64,000 nucleotides of DNA from Sisyra terminalis (taxonomy: Eukaryota > Arthropoda > Insecta > Neuroptera > Sisyridae), in the NCBI GenBank assembly GCA_958496175.1, contig OY292278.1, positions 13,330,001-13,394,000 of the forward strand. Direction: 5' to 3'. This document shows positions 37,140 to 48,635 of the stretch, in pieces (the stretch's first letter is position 1; the number at the start of each line of letters is the position of its first letter). Below the pieces are notes generated by a model. The model did no database searches and was not told the origin of the DNA. It worked only from the letters and a program-made list of their open reading frames with translations. A program made the position numbers and the translations under genes.

Positions 37140-38339
37140 AATATTCTTCATCAATTGTTGAAATTAAGTTAATTGATGTTTATTTCCCAAAAATGGTAAA
37201 TTATACGAAGATTTTTAATTTGCATATGATTAAAAGATAAAAATGGATTACAACCTTTCCTAATTACCCATTTTGGTCCTCACTATTTGAAACTTTTCAT
37301 CAAAATATATAATTGCAAAAAGGATGATTTATTTATTTAAAATACCAAAAAAATAAATATTTAACAAATTATTCAATATTTACGAATTGTTTGTAATGTT
37401 TATCCATATTTGTAAGGAAGCTCATTATTCATATTTACCTTTCACTTGGTTCAATTTACCATATTTTTGTAGGCATTTTAAGTTTGTATTCGATTATTTT
37501 TGCAACAGTGAATGGTAGCACTAAGTGCCCTTAAAATTTTATATTTTATATAACGCTTTCATTGTACATTAAATTGTTTCAATTATATCTAAGACTTTGG
37601 TTTCGAAAATTTTAAATCAGAAATAATAACCAAGATCAAAAAATAGGAAGCTACTTATACTGCATAACTAAAGTATTGATTATATTGGTGTGGAGATATC
37701 TTTCACATTTTACCCTTTGACTCCAAAAAATTATTCTTCAAATAGCTTTTTGATCCTAAGGTCCAGTAAATCTACCATATAAAAAATATTGTCATATTAC
37801 TTCAAAACTATAAATCAGCAGGCATCAGAGGAATTTTGTTCATTGATTATTATGATTATGATTGAGGATTATAATCATTGACCGTTCTTCGGTTTTGATC
37901 TTGAACAGAATTTTCTCAAAATTTTAAACTAGTTTCTAAGATTTTAAGAGTCATATAAACTACATAGTAAATTTTAAAATACTACGATTGGATTGAAGAA
38001 ATTTTAAGAAAATTTACACATCCTACGTCAGCATAAACATTTATGGTAGGTAATTAAAGTTATAACAATTAATAATTCCATTTTGCTAATCAATATAATT
38101 ATAAATAAATGTTTTTCTTCGATCAATTCTACGAAATATTATCAACACGTTTTTTATGATAATTATTACTGTTTTATTAACTAATTTAGCAAATAAATGC
38201 AATGAATATCCCGTTAATGATATTAATTAGTTTATGATGATTTGAACTTGCAAAGCATATTGCTTGGGTTTGATATTTGATTTTTAATTTTAACTGGCCC
38301 TATTAAAAAGAAAATTAATGTAATTTATCAGAGAAATAG
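37140..38339. other. Intergenic AT-rich DNA
   Basis: There is nothing recognisable between the end of clarin-like copy 2 and the promoter of peptide gene A. Confidence 0.5.
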
Positions 38340-38348
38340 TATAAAAAG
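38340..38348 (+). promoter_or_regulatory. TATA box of peptide gene A
   Basis: TATAAAAAG lies 103 bp before the ATG. The same box at the same distance precedes all five peptide genes, and about 30 bp downstream a TATCAAA.CG stretch is shared with the other copies and may mark the start site. Confidence 0.75.
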
Positions 38349-38442
38349 AGAGGCCTTTTTTAGATATGTATCAAATCGATCATAAGCACTAAAAGCAATT
38401 TTTCACAACAAAAAAATATATAAAAAACTTATTATTTTCAAA

Positions 38443-38768
38443 ATGTTCAGTTCTACATATTTGGTATTTGCTTTGGTTATTGTTGGAGTATTAGTACAAA
38501 TTTCTTTTGGATTACCAGGTATGTGATTAATTTTATAATAATCTTTCTAATAATTATGCAATTTTGAATTAATTCATCTTTTACAGTGGCTTGTGGCTCA
38601 GGTTGTCCTTCAGGAGGCAGTACAAATATTCTTAATTCACTTACAAGTAATTTTTATAATTCTATTATTTGTAACTGGAAAATAATAATTTATCTTATTT
38701 TTGCAGAACAAACAGGGGTAGCTAATGGTGATGTCGTATTAGACCTCTTAAACACAGTAGGTAAATAA
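38443..38768 (+). CDS. Small secreted peptide A (65 aa)
   Basis: Three exons, 38443-38518, 38587-38646 and 38707-38768 (76, 60 and 62 coding bases; intron phases 1 and 1), encode 65 residues. Residues 1-23 are a signal peptide (MFSSTYLVFALVIVG..., likely cut after SFG). The mature part begins LPVACGSGCPSGG, with two Cys spaced C-x3-C, and ends DLLNTVGK. A final Gly-Lys is a potential amidation signal after removal of Lys. The exon structure and tail match copies B-E. AATAAA lies at 38831-38836. It is not a family I recognise. It has no dibasic cleavage site and little net charge, so neither a classical neuropeptide nor a cationic antimicrobial peptide fits well. Confidence 0.8.
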
Positions 38769-39659
38769 GTTAATAAATTATATAAAAAAGTATGTAAGTG
38801 TTTATAAAAATTAGTATAAAACATTATGACAATAAATTAATAAATAATACAAGAATATACGGTTTTTGTACTTACTACCTGTTACTTGTAATCAGTGGCG
38901 GATTTACAAATTTGCTGCCAGTAGACTATTCCTTTTTTTTCCACCCTTACTGACCTACTAACCTCGGAAATTCGAAAATTTATTTCATAATTACATAAAT
39001 TATATTTATTCTATCAATGAAATTACAGTTTGTGTTCTACCACCGTTATAATATCAACTCTCCTGTGATAAGCAAATTTTTAGGCCAAATTTACAACTCT
39101 CTTTGTAGAGGATAAGTAAAAGCATAAAACCCATTCTTTTTCCTGTTTTTGGTTGAGTTTAGTATCGTTTTGTTAAAATATGTAACAATGAATATTTTTT
39201 TAACCTAATGATGTTCTTATAGTTAAAATGAAGACTTTATGATCTATATTTTCAGGTTTTAATCGTTGATGATCAAAAAATCTTTCCATATTTTTCATTT
39301 AATCGAATTATTAAAAACCCTAGGGTTACTGAAAGCCATGATGATGGTGAAAGGTTAAAAAAACATTGATTTTGCAAGAACGATCTTTTTAATAAATAAT
39401 AAAATATAATTTTAAACTTTTTTTTTATGTTACACTTATAAATTATAATTTCATTAAAACAAATTATTGTCGTGATGGTTAATAATGTACCAATTGCATA
39501 AAATATTAAGGCATTAATGTTATTTTGTAATCTCAAATAATTAAAAAGTATAGCATTTAATTTTCCAAAAATTTATATACTGGATTCACAGCAATCCTCT
39601 AGGATTATAATATTTTGTCACTGGTTATAATAAAATGATACAATTTTCTAAAATACTTG
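38769..39659. other. Intergenic stretch with faint hAT-end and clarin-like traces
   Basis: CAGTGGCGGATTTA at 38893-38906 resembles a common hAT terminal sequence in insects, without a partner. On the minus strand around 39273-39560 there is a hydrophobic stretch (FYAIGTLLTITTIIC) and, after a CTTTCAG, VTLGFLIIRLNEKY. This might be the decayed last two exons of another clarin-like gene; this is weak. Confidence 0.35.
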
Positions 39660-41059
39660 TTAAATGTTGGCTCCACATTTGAGGATTGATACTGTTAAAA
39701 TCATATGGGCAACGAAAAACCTAAAAAAAAATATAAAATTGTTTTAATTGAAGTAAAGAAAATTAAAACACAAACATTTTTCAATAGTTTTCGGAACAAT
39801 TTCTGATCATTTTTCGAATAATCATTTTCTCCAATGACTCCTTACTAATTTTTATTACTTAAGATTTATGGAACTCCATTTTGAAGATGACTCCTTCAGT
39901 ATACGTAAATTTATTTATTCAAGTTCAATAGTTCATTTAATTAATGGTTTTTAAAAGCTCAATTAATTGTATTTATTACATATTTTCTATATTTTGGGAT
40001 GTACAAAACTTTATAATCAAAAAATCATCTCACTTAATAACCAAAAATAGAATGTTCAATCTAGAAATTGATTTTCAGGGAAAATCATTCAAGGAAATGA
40101 TCCAAAAAGTTTTAAGATCACTTTACCAGCACATTTTAAAAATGTTAAATAATATAGAAAAACGTTTAAAAACAAAAAAATTTGTATACAAACCAATAAG
40201 GATATCCCAGCTGTGTTGTTCCCGATTCTAAATATTTTTCTCCCACAATTGTATCTCGGATTCCAGCATTTCTCCAATTACAATATCGATAGTACGTAAC
40301 AAAAATGAACGAAGAACAAATGATTAAAATCAAAAGCATAATATTGTAAAGTACCAAGTCTTTCTGTACAGTTTTATAAGCACTTCCAAATCCAGAATAT
40401 TTAAAGCAAAGCACTATTAAAATAGTAAAACAAGATATGATTGATAGAGCCAAAGATATGGTCATCAATATGAGGAACGTTATCCAAAGACCAGCATTTA
40501 AAAATTTTGATTTTGCTGAAATTAAAAATCGATATTAATCAAAAATAAAGGGTTAGTTATGTCTTTTGTTACTTGGTTGTACACTAGTGGAATTATTTAG
40601 TTGTATTTCATGTACAACTTGTTTTTCTAATGTTTTTGGACCACAATCAAAAGGAGGACTTTCTCCATTAAGCAATTGCTTCAATTCAATTTCTCGTTCT
40701 TCTGCTGTATTTTTGCAACTATACATACACGCATTGGCTTGAAAATCACATACAACTGAAAAAAAAAATTAATAGAGAATTTACTTTTGAGAATATAATG
40801 CATCAAGCTACTTACTGTTTAAAACGAAATTTTGTAAAGTTGATGAATCATCGAGTGCCAAATGTTTTGTATAGATTCCAGAAAACATTCCATAATGTAG
40901 ATACGCTTTTGGACAGTTATAATTTGGAGAACAATGGTTTTCTAGAAGCACAGCTTTAATCCAATGGGTAGAAGACAACGATAATCCTATGAGAGCAAAT
41001 CCAAGTATATTTATTGATATGGCCACAATAGCCAAAATGTTAAAGGATGATTGAGACAT
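39660..41059 (-). CDS. Clarin-like four-span membrane protein, copy 3 (complete)
   Basis: Minus-strand exons 41059-40816, 40755-40573, 40515-40194 and 39720-39660 join to 269 codons plus TAA, with phases 1, 1 and 2, the same as copy 2. The spans are: residues about 7-30, one in LWITFLILMTISLALSII, one in NIMLLILIICSSFIFV, and a short last one (FFVAHMILTVSIL). The first loop contains LHYGMFSGIY, the counterpart of the clarin YGLFHG motif, and an NACMYSC Cys pair. The third donor is weak (GTTTGT). The fourth span is shorter and followed by only a few residues (KCGANI). Upstream it has several GATA motifs. Function is inferred only from topology and motif. Confidence 0.72.
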
Positions 41060-41479
41060 TCTAAGTTTAATTAACTGAATTTAGTCCCTGCATAAATGAT
41101 TCGTTTTTGATGTTATCTTTAAAAAATTCTTATCATATTCTTTTAATTTTTCTGAATTGTATTGCTTATCAATTAGTAGATACCTGAATCAATCACGAAA
41201 TGGCTGCCTTTGTTGATATATTGTTATCAATGTTTTACAAGATATTTTTTTATTTTAAATCAATAATTCCACATATTTTATATCAATGGAATCCAATCCA
41301 ATATTCTTTTGTTGGGTAAACTAAGGTATTTTTTGGTTTGAAAAAGACTCCATCTATATTCGGTATGACTATTTTTGGAAGTAGTATAGCCAGTGAAATA
41401 TTTACTTTACTTTAATATTTTTCTTAGTTAATTTTCACAAAACAATTGTCCTGCATGAGACTTTGGTACCTCCTTATAA
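41060..41479 (-). promoter_or_regulatory. Upstream region of clarin-like copy 3 with GATA motifs
   Basis: TTATCT 41113-41118, CTTATCA 41129-41135, CTTATCA 41165-41171 and TTATCA 41224-41229 lie within 170 bp of the ATG at 41059. They mirror the GATA motifs between copies 1 and 2. No TATA box is obvious. The rest of the stretch is featureless AT-rich DNA. Confidence 0.35.
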
Positions 41480-41985
41480 TTTTTTTTTACCACTGCTTCA
41501 CATAAAGCTGGGATTGATGAAGTAATTTTTAAAGTTACTTCCAAGGGATAAAAATTGCTTCAAATACTTTAATTCAAATTTTCTAGGCTTCTCGGAGCCA
41601 AAGTTGAAGGAAAGTGTTTTCGTCGGACCAGATATTAGCTGATCTATAATTCATCACAACCATTACAGATCCTTAAAGAAAAGGGTGGAATGTGTTTAAA
41701 GAGGTCCCAGTAAAATTGTTGACTATAACAAAGAACCTTTGCCTTTGGTAGCCTAATAAGTTTGAAAGTATATTTTCTTCATTCCCACCTCGACTACTTT
41801 CCAGAAAATTTTGGTGATGTGAGTGAAGAGCAAGGTGAAAGATTTTATCAAAATATTAAGGAAATAGAAAAAAGATAGCAGGAAAGATGGAACATCATAA
41901 TTATGGCAGACTACTATTGGACGCTTTCGAGAGACTTTCCAGATGCTTTCTATAAGCGAAAATGTACCAAATGGAGTCATATAGG
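41480..41985 (+). pseudogene. Degenerate copy of a widespread multicopy arthropod ORF
   Basis: The plus strand gives, with a few frame changes, PLLHIKLGLMK, then NCFKYF...NFLGFSEPKLKESVFVGPDI, then HSHLDYFPENFGDVSEEQGE, RFYQNIKEIEKR, a stop, QERWN..MADYYWTLSRDFPDA. These match, in order, a family of uncharacterised proteins present in many copies in insect genomes (...LPPLHIKLGLMKQ...SEAKLKEG.FVGPQI...HSHLDFFPEN...). It is broken by TAG and TGA stops and frameshifts and has lost the middle section. The family is probably carried by a transposable element. The match is from memory, not from a search. Confidence 0.75.
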
Positions 41986-42381
41986 AAAAAAGTAATGTGT
42001 TTGGTGCTTACTTATGAATGCATTTTAGATAAAAAATTAAATCAGTTAATTATAAATTTAAAAAAAAAATTGTCTATCATCTTTTATTTTAAGATGATAA
42101 CTTGTTTAACTTAGATGCTTAAATTGTTAGAAAACGTGAAGTTCTATAACCAAATAAAAACCTTTTTTGGGTTCAGCATACCTAAAAACAAAAGAATTAT
42201 TCCAAAATACCAAAACTGGTCTCATTTTTTGTAGACTTGTGTTATTAGAACTTATGTAAATCTGGCCTGATTTTTTCTTAACTTCAGATATTCAGCAGTT
42301 AGAATCATGGACGGTTTCTCCATCGTCTTCTTAATTTATTATATTTTTCTCGATGCTTATTTAAAAGAACATTTTTTCACA
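41986..42381. other. Intergenic AT-rich DNA
   Basis: I see nothing recognisable here. Confidence 0.5.
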
Positions 42382-43515
42382 CTCATCTTCTTATATATAA
42401 ATTTGCTATCTTGCCGTGCGTCCGTGCAGAATGGGCTATGCGCATGGGCTCTGTTATCCCCACTTACGCACTCAAAACGTTGGTAAGGGTACTCACTCAC
42501 TAATGTATTTATTTGTGAAAACGTATTTCACATTTACAATAAGTGAAAGCCAAGAAACATAATGCTCACTTATAAACTTAATTTAACCTTTTCAGATATA
42601 TCTACTTATCAGAATTTAAATTTTTAAGCAGACCCTAAGTTTTTGTTTCTAATGGTAAATCAACTTCGTTTTATATTAAGCAGTAACAACGTTTTGCTTT
42701 TAATGGACTTTGATTGATTATTAAATTTGAAATTTCGATTGTTTATTAAACGTTATCCTGTACAAATTTTGCTACCGTTTTTCACTCTTTTAGGGGAGAA
42801 ATTTTCAAAAACCCTTTCTTATTATATAGCTGCATCGTATAAGGAAAACACTTTCCAAATTTCATTGACACAAATGTGCACTTATATTTGAAAATACAAT
42901 GTAAAACAAAAAAAAAAGACTTTTATGTTAGTTAACATGACTAAAAAGCTATTCGATTTCGCACATTTGGACGTTGTACATACAAAATTGTTGGAAATAG
43001 GTGGAAAGCGTGGAAGTAAATTCGAATATTTTATTGATTTTCAATAACAATCATTGGTTTTCAAATTGTTCTAAATACCGAAAAAAAGTTAGTATTGAAG
43101 ATTTTATATTTGAATTGACAGTGAAATATATGGCAAAAAATTGCTACCTTAATGCTTTTCAGCCGAATATATAATTACTCCAGATCACAACCATTGGTTC
43201 ATAAAATAAAATAGATTTTAAAAAGTTTGATTGTTGAAAAACGAACCAAAATTTAAAATCGCCTATTTAGTATAAGTATTACATAAGTATTAAACTTTCA
43301 TACTAATTTAGTGAAATGACGTTATTTAAAATGTTATTAAAATGATATAAAAAAAAACACTTATATTTTATTTCTTAATATAATTTTAGATTAACTTTTT
43401 TTATATTAACAACACTCTGATTATTAAATTTAAAATTTCGATTGTTGATTAACTCTACATTATCTCGTATTAAACATTTTATTGAGATAAAACCTTTAGT
43501 TGCGAATGCAACGGG
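42382..43515 (+). repeat. Dispersed 1.1 kb repeat, copy 2 of 3
   Basis: Nearly identical to 33971-35110 from CTCATCTT through CTTGCCGTGCGTCC to TTGCGAATGCAACGG, with scattered substitutions and 1-4 bp indels. It has no coding capacity. It lies in the same orientation as the other two copies. Confidence 0.75.
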
Positions 43516-45579
43516 TAACAACAAGTTCTTTTTTAATTTTCTTTATTAGTAACTTTAAAACTTCAAGTTTCAACGAACCGAAGTATCGGTTATTCATTAC
43601 AAGAAATTTTCTACATTCTTAAATAAGCCCAGATTATAATAATATATTTTTTGGATACTTTTTGAAGTAATTCTATAAGAAAGGTTTTACAATAGAAAAG
43701 AAAATTCTAACACCTATGAATTTACAAGTATGAAGGTTCTTTGTGATGCCAGACGAGTATTTGAAAGTAGTCTAAATAGGTACGTAGACTAAATATTTGG
43801 GAACTATTTTTTCGCTAATATTCATTAAAAGTTAAAATTTTGTGTTTCTTTTAGTAAATAAAAAGTTTTTAACTAGATAGATCAAAAAAATAAATCACTT
43901 TGGAAAGGTATTTCTCGTAATAGAAAGAGAGATCATATCCATAATAGGAATTGATCAAAACTTCTCTTTCTATTTATTATCACTATCTTTAGGTAAAAAA
44001 ATGCACGTTTTCTCTATCTGCCGGATAAAATTTTATCTACAAGATATATTCCACCCTCATGAAGTCAAAAGACCGGGCCTTAAGAAGCTTTTATGAATGA
44101 ATTGCTTCTCAAATGATTTGCATATATTCAATGTTAAAGAATAATCAATATTGTTTAAAACCTTTTCTCTGACAATTCATTAATGAGAAGTGAACAATTG
44201 TTGAAAACTTGTTATAATTATAAACACCACAATTAACTGATAATTAAAGTTTACATTTTAAAGTAACGTCATAAAAAATTGCTTCGTCATTAATCCAAAT
44301 AAAAGCCAAGCCAATATTCTTACAGCAGCCAAAGCCAAAACAAATTTTTTCAATCAATATTTGTTAATTTCAAATGAATTATGAACTTTCTTACTGAACT
44401 TTATTATTCAAAAGAATAATAAAGTGTTTAAGGTTTATTTGATAAATATCGCTGTTATATTTTTCATTTGTACATAATTTTTCCATATTGGTATATATAA
44501 TTGCGTCAATCAACAGTAAAATCAAATATGAGAAGCAATTACAAAAAAAATAATTAATTTATAAGTGACGTAAAACTCGATTTAATTATGTAATTTCTTT
44601 CCCTTTGGTTTTAAATCATTCATAAATTCATTCATAAAATCAATCTTGATTTAGGAAAAAATGTATTTTTTATCTAGTCTTATTTAAAGAAATACATTTT
44701 TGGGTAAAATGAATCAACCGACCATTAGTAAGACTAATTTTGATTTACAAAACATCACTCTTCTGTAAAATATTTTGAGGGATCAAAGATGTAGATCTCA
44801 AATTTTTGTAGTTGTTGTTTGTTTTTATGTTAGCCTGCATACAAAATGCCAACCTTCTGGGACTTCGAAAAATACTCTAAAGGCTTTCAGGAGTCAATAA
44901 ATGAAAAATCAAATAAGTTCAGATTTTAAAAATATTTAAGCTCTACTGCTTAAAGAATAAGCCTTAAGACTATTAATGAGTTTAATAACTTCATCCTATC
45001 CAGAAAATTTAAGTTCTGCTTTAATATTCAAAAAGAAAACATTAAGATTTGAAAAAAAGGTATAAATAATTTTACGCAACGGTATAAATAATCATAAAGA
45101 AATTCTTTACAAAGAAATAAAACAGCTCAAAAAATTCTTATTGTAAACTATATTTTGTTGATTACTTTCAGCTACTTTAGGCATTTATCAGTAAATATAG
45201 TTAAGATATAGTTTCAAAAAACTTTCTGGTACGGAATTATTGTCCATGTGTTCATATAATTAAAGATTTTATTTACTTTTTCAGTCATACATACTTGATA
45301 AGATGTGATCATATTAAACTTATAATTATATTTATATTCAAATTTCATGCTCAACATAAAAAGTAAAATTAATTCCAGCTAATAAGGCAAGCAAAATTAC
45401 CTCTTCATATTCTCAAACATTTTAATGTCTGACAGTAAAATTTATAACTTTCAAAACAGTGATAAAAATTTACAATGTTTATTGTTAAATATAAAACCAC
45501 TTTAATGAATGAAATTATAAAAGAGAACTCTGTCTTAATCAAACGTTATAATTAGTTAATTGAATATCAATTTGTGATA
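43516..45579. other. Intergenic AT-rich DNA
   Basis: No gene or element is recognised. A small 13-bp stem (AATAGAAAGAGA / TCTCTTTCTATT) occurs at 43918-43977. Confidence 0.5.
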
Positions 45580-45642
45580 AATATTTGAATTAATTGCAAT
45601 AATTAACGCATCACTAATAAATATATCATTACGAAAAATTGA

Positions 45643-45651
45643 TATAAAAAG
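45643..45651 (+). promoter_or_regulatory. TATA box of peptide gene B
   Basis: TATAAAAAG, followed by AGGAAAAACCACAGCAAC shared with copies C-E, 102 bp before the ATG. Confidence 0.75.
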
Positions 45652-45744
45652 AGGAAAAACCACAGCAACATTATCAAACGGTTCAGAATACTCTTAGTAG
45701 CTTTATCATCTAAGTAAAAAACAAATAAAAAAAATCTCTTCAAA

Positions 45745-46079
45745 ATGTTCACTTCAAAATATTTGATATTTGCTTTGGTTGTTGTAGGATTATTGGTTCA
45801 ATTTTCTTTAGGATTACCAGGTAATTGATTTATCTAGTTTTACCAAATGTAAATTGTATAATTAATTAAAATTATTTATTGCAGCGGGATGTAGCAGCGG
45901 TTGTCCTTCAGGAGGTGGCTTGGATATTCTCAATACTGTTACAGGTACTGTTAACAATTTCAATAATTTAAAAAATTTATTTCTATATGCAAAAAATTAA
46001 TTTTATTTTTCTTACAGGCCAACAAGGACCAATAAACCTAAATCTTGTAGCAAATCTTTTAAACACAGTAGCTGTTTAA
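45745..46079 (+). CDS. Small secreted peptide B (65 aa)
   Basis: Exons 45745-45820, 45885-45944 and 46018-46079 (76/60/62 coding bases, phases 1 and 1) encode 65 residues. The signal peptide is MFTSKYLIFALVVVG..., ending about SLG. The mature part starts LPAGCSSGCPSGGGLDILNT, continues GQQGPINLNLVA and ends NLLNTVAV. It is the only copy without a C-terminal Gly, so it lacks the possible amidation signal. The mature peptide has a single acidic residue and no Lys or Arg. A likely poly(A) signal AATAAA is at 46165-46170. It pairs as an inverted duplicate with gene C. Confidence 0.82.
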
Positions 46080-46334
46080 TATTGTATATTTATAACTTAT
46101 TTCTGTATTTTGTTATATTTTATTATTTTTTTGTCAAATTATAACGAATTGATTTTTATTATTTAATAAACGAATTGATTTAATGAATTGTTTTCTTTTT
46201 CTGGTTGATCAAAGCAGTTGAAAAAAAAATATAATTTATTTTCTAACACATGTGTGATATAGCTTGGTGGCTTAGTAAAATTATTTATAACAAACAATTG
46301 ATTATTCTTCAATACCATTTCAATAGACGTACGT

Positions 46335-47185
46335 ATAGACGTACTTTATTATTAGCATAATAACAATTTAAGTCATTAATTATAGATTTACAACGCTAAA
46401 TGTATCGTATGTGTACTATATATTATAGTGGGCATAGTTTACACTATGCGCTATAGTCACTTATAACCTTAGAAGTTGAAGCGACTTTAAATAAACTTAA
46501 AAAAAAATATTAATATCATTTGGAAACATTACAAAAAAATGAGACAAAAATGAAATATCCATTTCTTCAAAAACTTCAAAAGAGTAGTTTTCATTAATAA
46601 ATTTATGTATATTTTTAAGTGTTGCTTTTTGTTTTAATTTGCCCCTAAATAGCTGAAATACATTTTCAGGGTTTAAAATTTTAAAGTAAACATTTTCATC
46701 TGAATTTTCTGTGTAATTACTGAACTATTAACACGATTAACTGATATTTTCCTTCAAACCTATTTAAATTAGTTCTGACATCTACTTTCATCCAAAACAA
46801 CTTAAGATTGAATTGCCACCTGTGGGATCGAATTGTAAACTCACAGGACTCACAGCTTCCCAGGAAATTAGAATCATTAGAATCGCATTTCAGCGATGAT
46901 AGCGACATCTAAATTAACATTTTAAACGTTTTAAATGCTAAGAATTGATAAAAGACGAAAGTCGTTTAGAAGTACCCAAAAAAAATAATGAACTAACAAT
47001 TGATGATTTTTCACGAAAATCGTTTTAATCAAGGGTTGTTTTCCATGAAGTCAACCGAGAGGGGTATATTAACCTTAACATGCTGTGAATAAGTGATCGG
47101 AGACAATCTAGAAACAAGATGTGAAATAAAATTAAAAATTACTAGAAATGGGATACCAGATAGTTGATATAGAATAAGGATAGTA
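46335..47185. repeat. Left part of duplicated block, matching 51945-52815
   Basis: This matches 51945-52815 at high identity and in the same orientation. The second copy has an extra piece of about 30 bp near 52380-52405 (an ATCTAC-ended repeat). A conserved short hairpin GCATAGTTTACACTATGC occurs in both. The minus-strand frame at 46717-46908 is present in both copies but I do not recognise it. Confidence 0.8.
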
Positions 47186-47189
47186 ATAG

Positions 47190-48137
47190 TGTATCGGCTC
47201 GGCCACAAAAAAATAAAATAGTAGGTTGCTTGCGAAGCGTCGTTGCTTCGCAACATATTATTGTTATTTACAAATATTTTGTTAAAATTATTATAAAAAA
47301 TGTATTATTGAAAAGCGGAGAAAATAAAAAACGTCTCAACCAAAAACCCTCTTCAAATTGGTGACCCCGACGTGATATGAACACGCAACCTTTTGATCTG
47401 GAGAATTTTTTGCATCTAGCAAAGAAGGAATCAAAGAAGGGACATCATACGTTACAAGACTAAAAAATTGTATGGCTAAAATTTCCCCAATACCCGCTTC
47501 GCGACATGGTAAAAAACGAAGTTTTATACACAAAGATCTACGTTCGTCAAAACACGTTTTCCTACGTAACGATGCTGTGAAAAACTCCTTGCAGCCACCG
47601 TACGATGAGCCATTTGAGGTAATAAAGCCTGGTTCTAAAAACTTCTCTTTAAAAATCAGTGGAAAAATCGTAACGGTGTCAATAGATCGGCTGAAACCAG
47701 CTCACATGTTGGCAAATGACGACCAACATCTCCACAGTGACACCAACAACAGCCAGACCATCAACAAGCCGGACAAGGCGATTTCCCAAATTCCAGACGT
47801 AATAACACGTTCTGGTCGAATAATAAGATTTCCGAAGAAACTTTGAATATCGTACTTAATACGGATTAGGAAAGGGATGAAAAGCGTACAACGAAAATTG
47901 TCTACACCTCGCAAAAATGCCTGCTACACAGAGATCAGCAAATCGTGACTGCATCACTAGAAGGGGGGTGATGTAGCGGCTCGGCCACAAAAAAATAAAA
48001 TAGTAGGTTGCTTGCGAAGCGTCGTTGCTTCGCAACATATTATTGTTATTGACAAATATTTTGTTAAAATTATTATAAAAAATGTATTATTGAAGAGCGG
48101 AGAAAATAAAAAACGTCTCAACCAAAAACCCTCTTCA
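47190..48137 (+). mobile_element. Internally deleted Ty3/Gypsy LTR retrotransposon with 4-bp TSD
   Basis: The two LTRs, 47190-47355 and 47972-48137, are both 166 bp, begin TGTA and end TTCA, and differ at only a few positions. Target duplications ATAG flank the element (47186-47189 and 48138-48141). A primer-binding-site-like TGGTGACCCCGACGTGAT follows the 5' LTR (47359-47376), and a purine tract AGAAGGGGGG precedes the 3' LTR. The 616-bp interior keeps only the leader and the end of pol; gag, protease, reverse transcriptase and most of integrase are gone. The uninterrupted target is preserved in the neighbouring duplicate at 52816-52819. Confidence 0.92.
47472..47846 (+). CDS. C-terminal integrase remnant of a Ty3/Gypsy element
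   Basis: The 124-codon frame contains FIHKDLRSSKHVFLRNDAV, PPYDEPFEVI and VSIDRLKPAHM, the usual end of Ty3/Gypsy integrase (GPY/F-type module), followed by a polar stretch and ITRSGRIIRFPKKL just before the stop. The frame is open, but the deletion has joined it to the leader, so the ATG at 47472 is accidental and the product would have no catalytic core. The non-autonomous element could move only with enzymes supplied from elsewhere. Confidence 0.85.
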   Translation: MAKISPIPASRHGKKRSFIHKDLRSSKHVFLRNDAVKNSLQPPYDEPFEVIKPGSKNFSLKISGKIVTVSIDRLKPAHMLANDDQHLHSDTNNSQTINKPDKAISQIPDVITRSGRIIRFPKKL

Positions 48138-48635
48138 ATAGATTCAGAATAAGGGGATTATAAATATGGGTAATTTAATAAAATGTGAACGAATACAATT
48201 GTTTACTGATATTTTTTATAGATTATAATAAATGTTATTTTACAAACTTATTAAAAATTTTTATCGAACTTCACATCTAAGATTTACCAATTAAATTATC
48301 TTCACGAACTCAAATTATAAACACAAACATTGGTCGTTTAAATATTTGTCAAAAACCACCCAAAAACCCTTTTTTGTTAGAGATATTGATTATTGAAATG
48401 GTATTGAAGAATAATCAATTGTTTGTTATAAATAATTTTACTAAGCCACCAAGCTATATCACACATGAGTTAGAAAATAAATTATATTTTTTTTCAACTG
48501 CTTAAATCAACCAGAAAAAGAAAACAATTCATTTAATCAATTCGTTTATTAAATAATAAAAATCAATTCGTTATAATTAGACAAAAAAATAATAATATAT
48601 AACAAAATAGAGAAATAATTTATAAATATACAATA

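Noticed and set aside
46717..46908. Minus-strand frame MSLSSLKCDSNDSNF...
   Set aside because: Present in both duplicated blocks simply because the block was copied; broken or altered in the second copy and no domain recognised.
47029..48038. Two minus-strand frames starting MLRSNDASQATYYFIF
   Set aside because: They are antisense reads of the two LTRs, which explains their identical beginnings.
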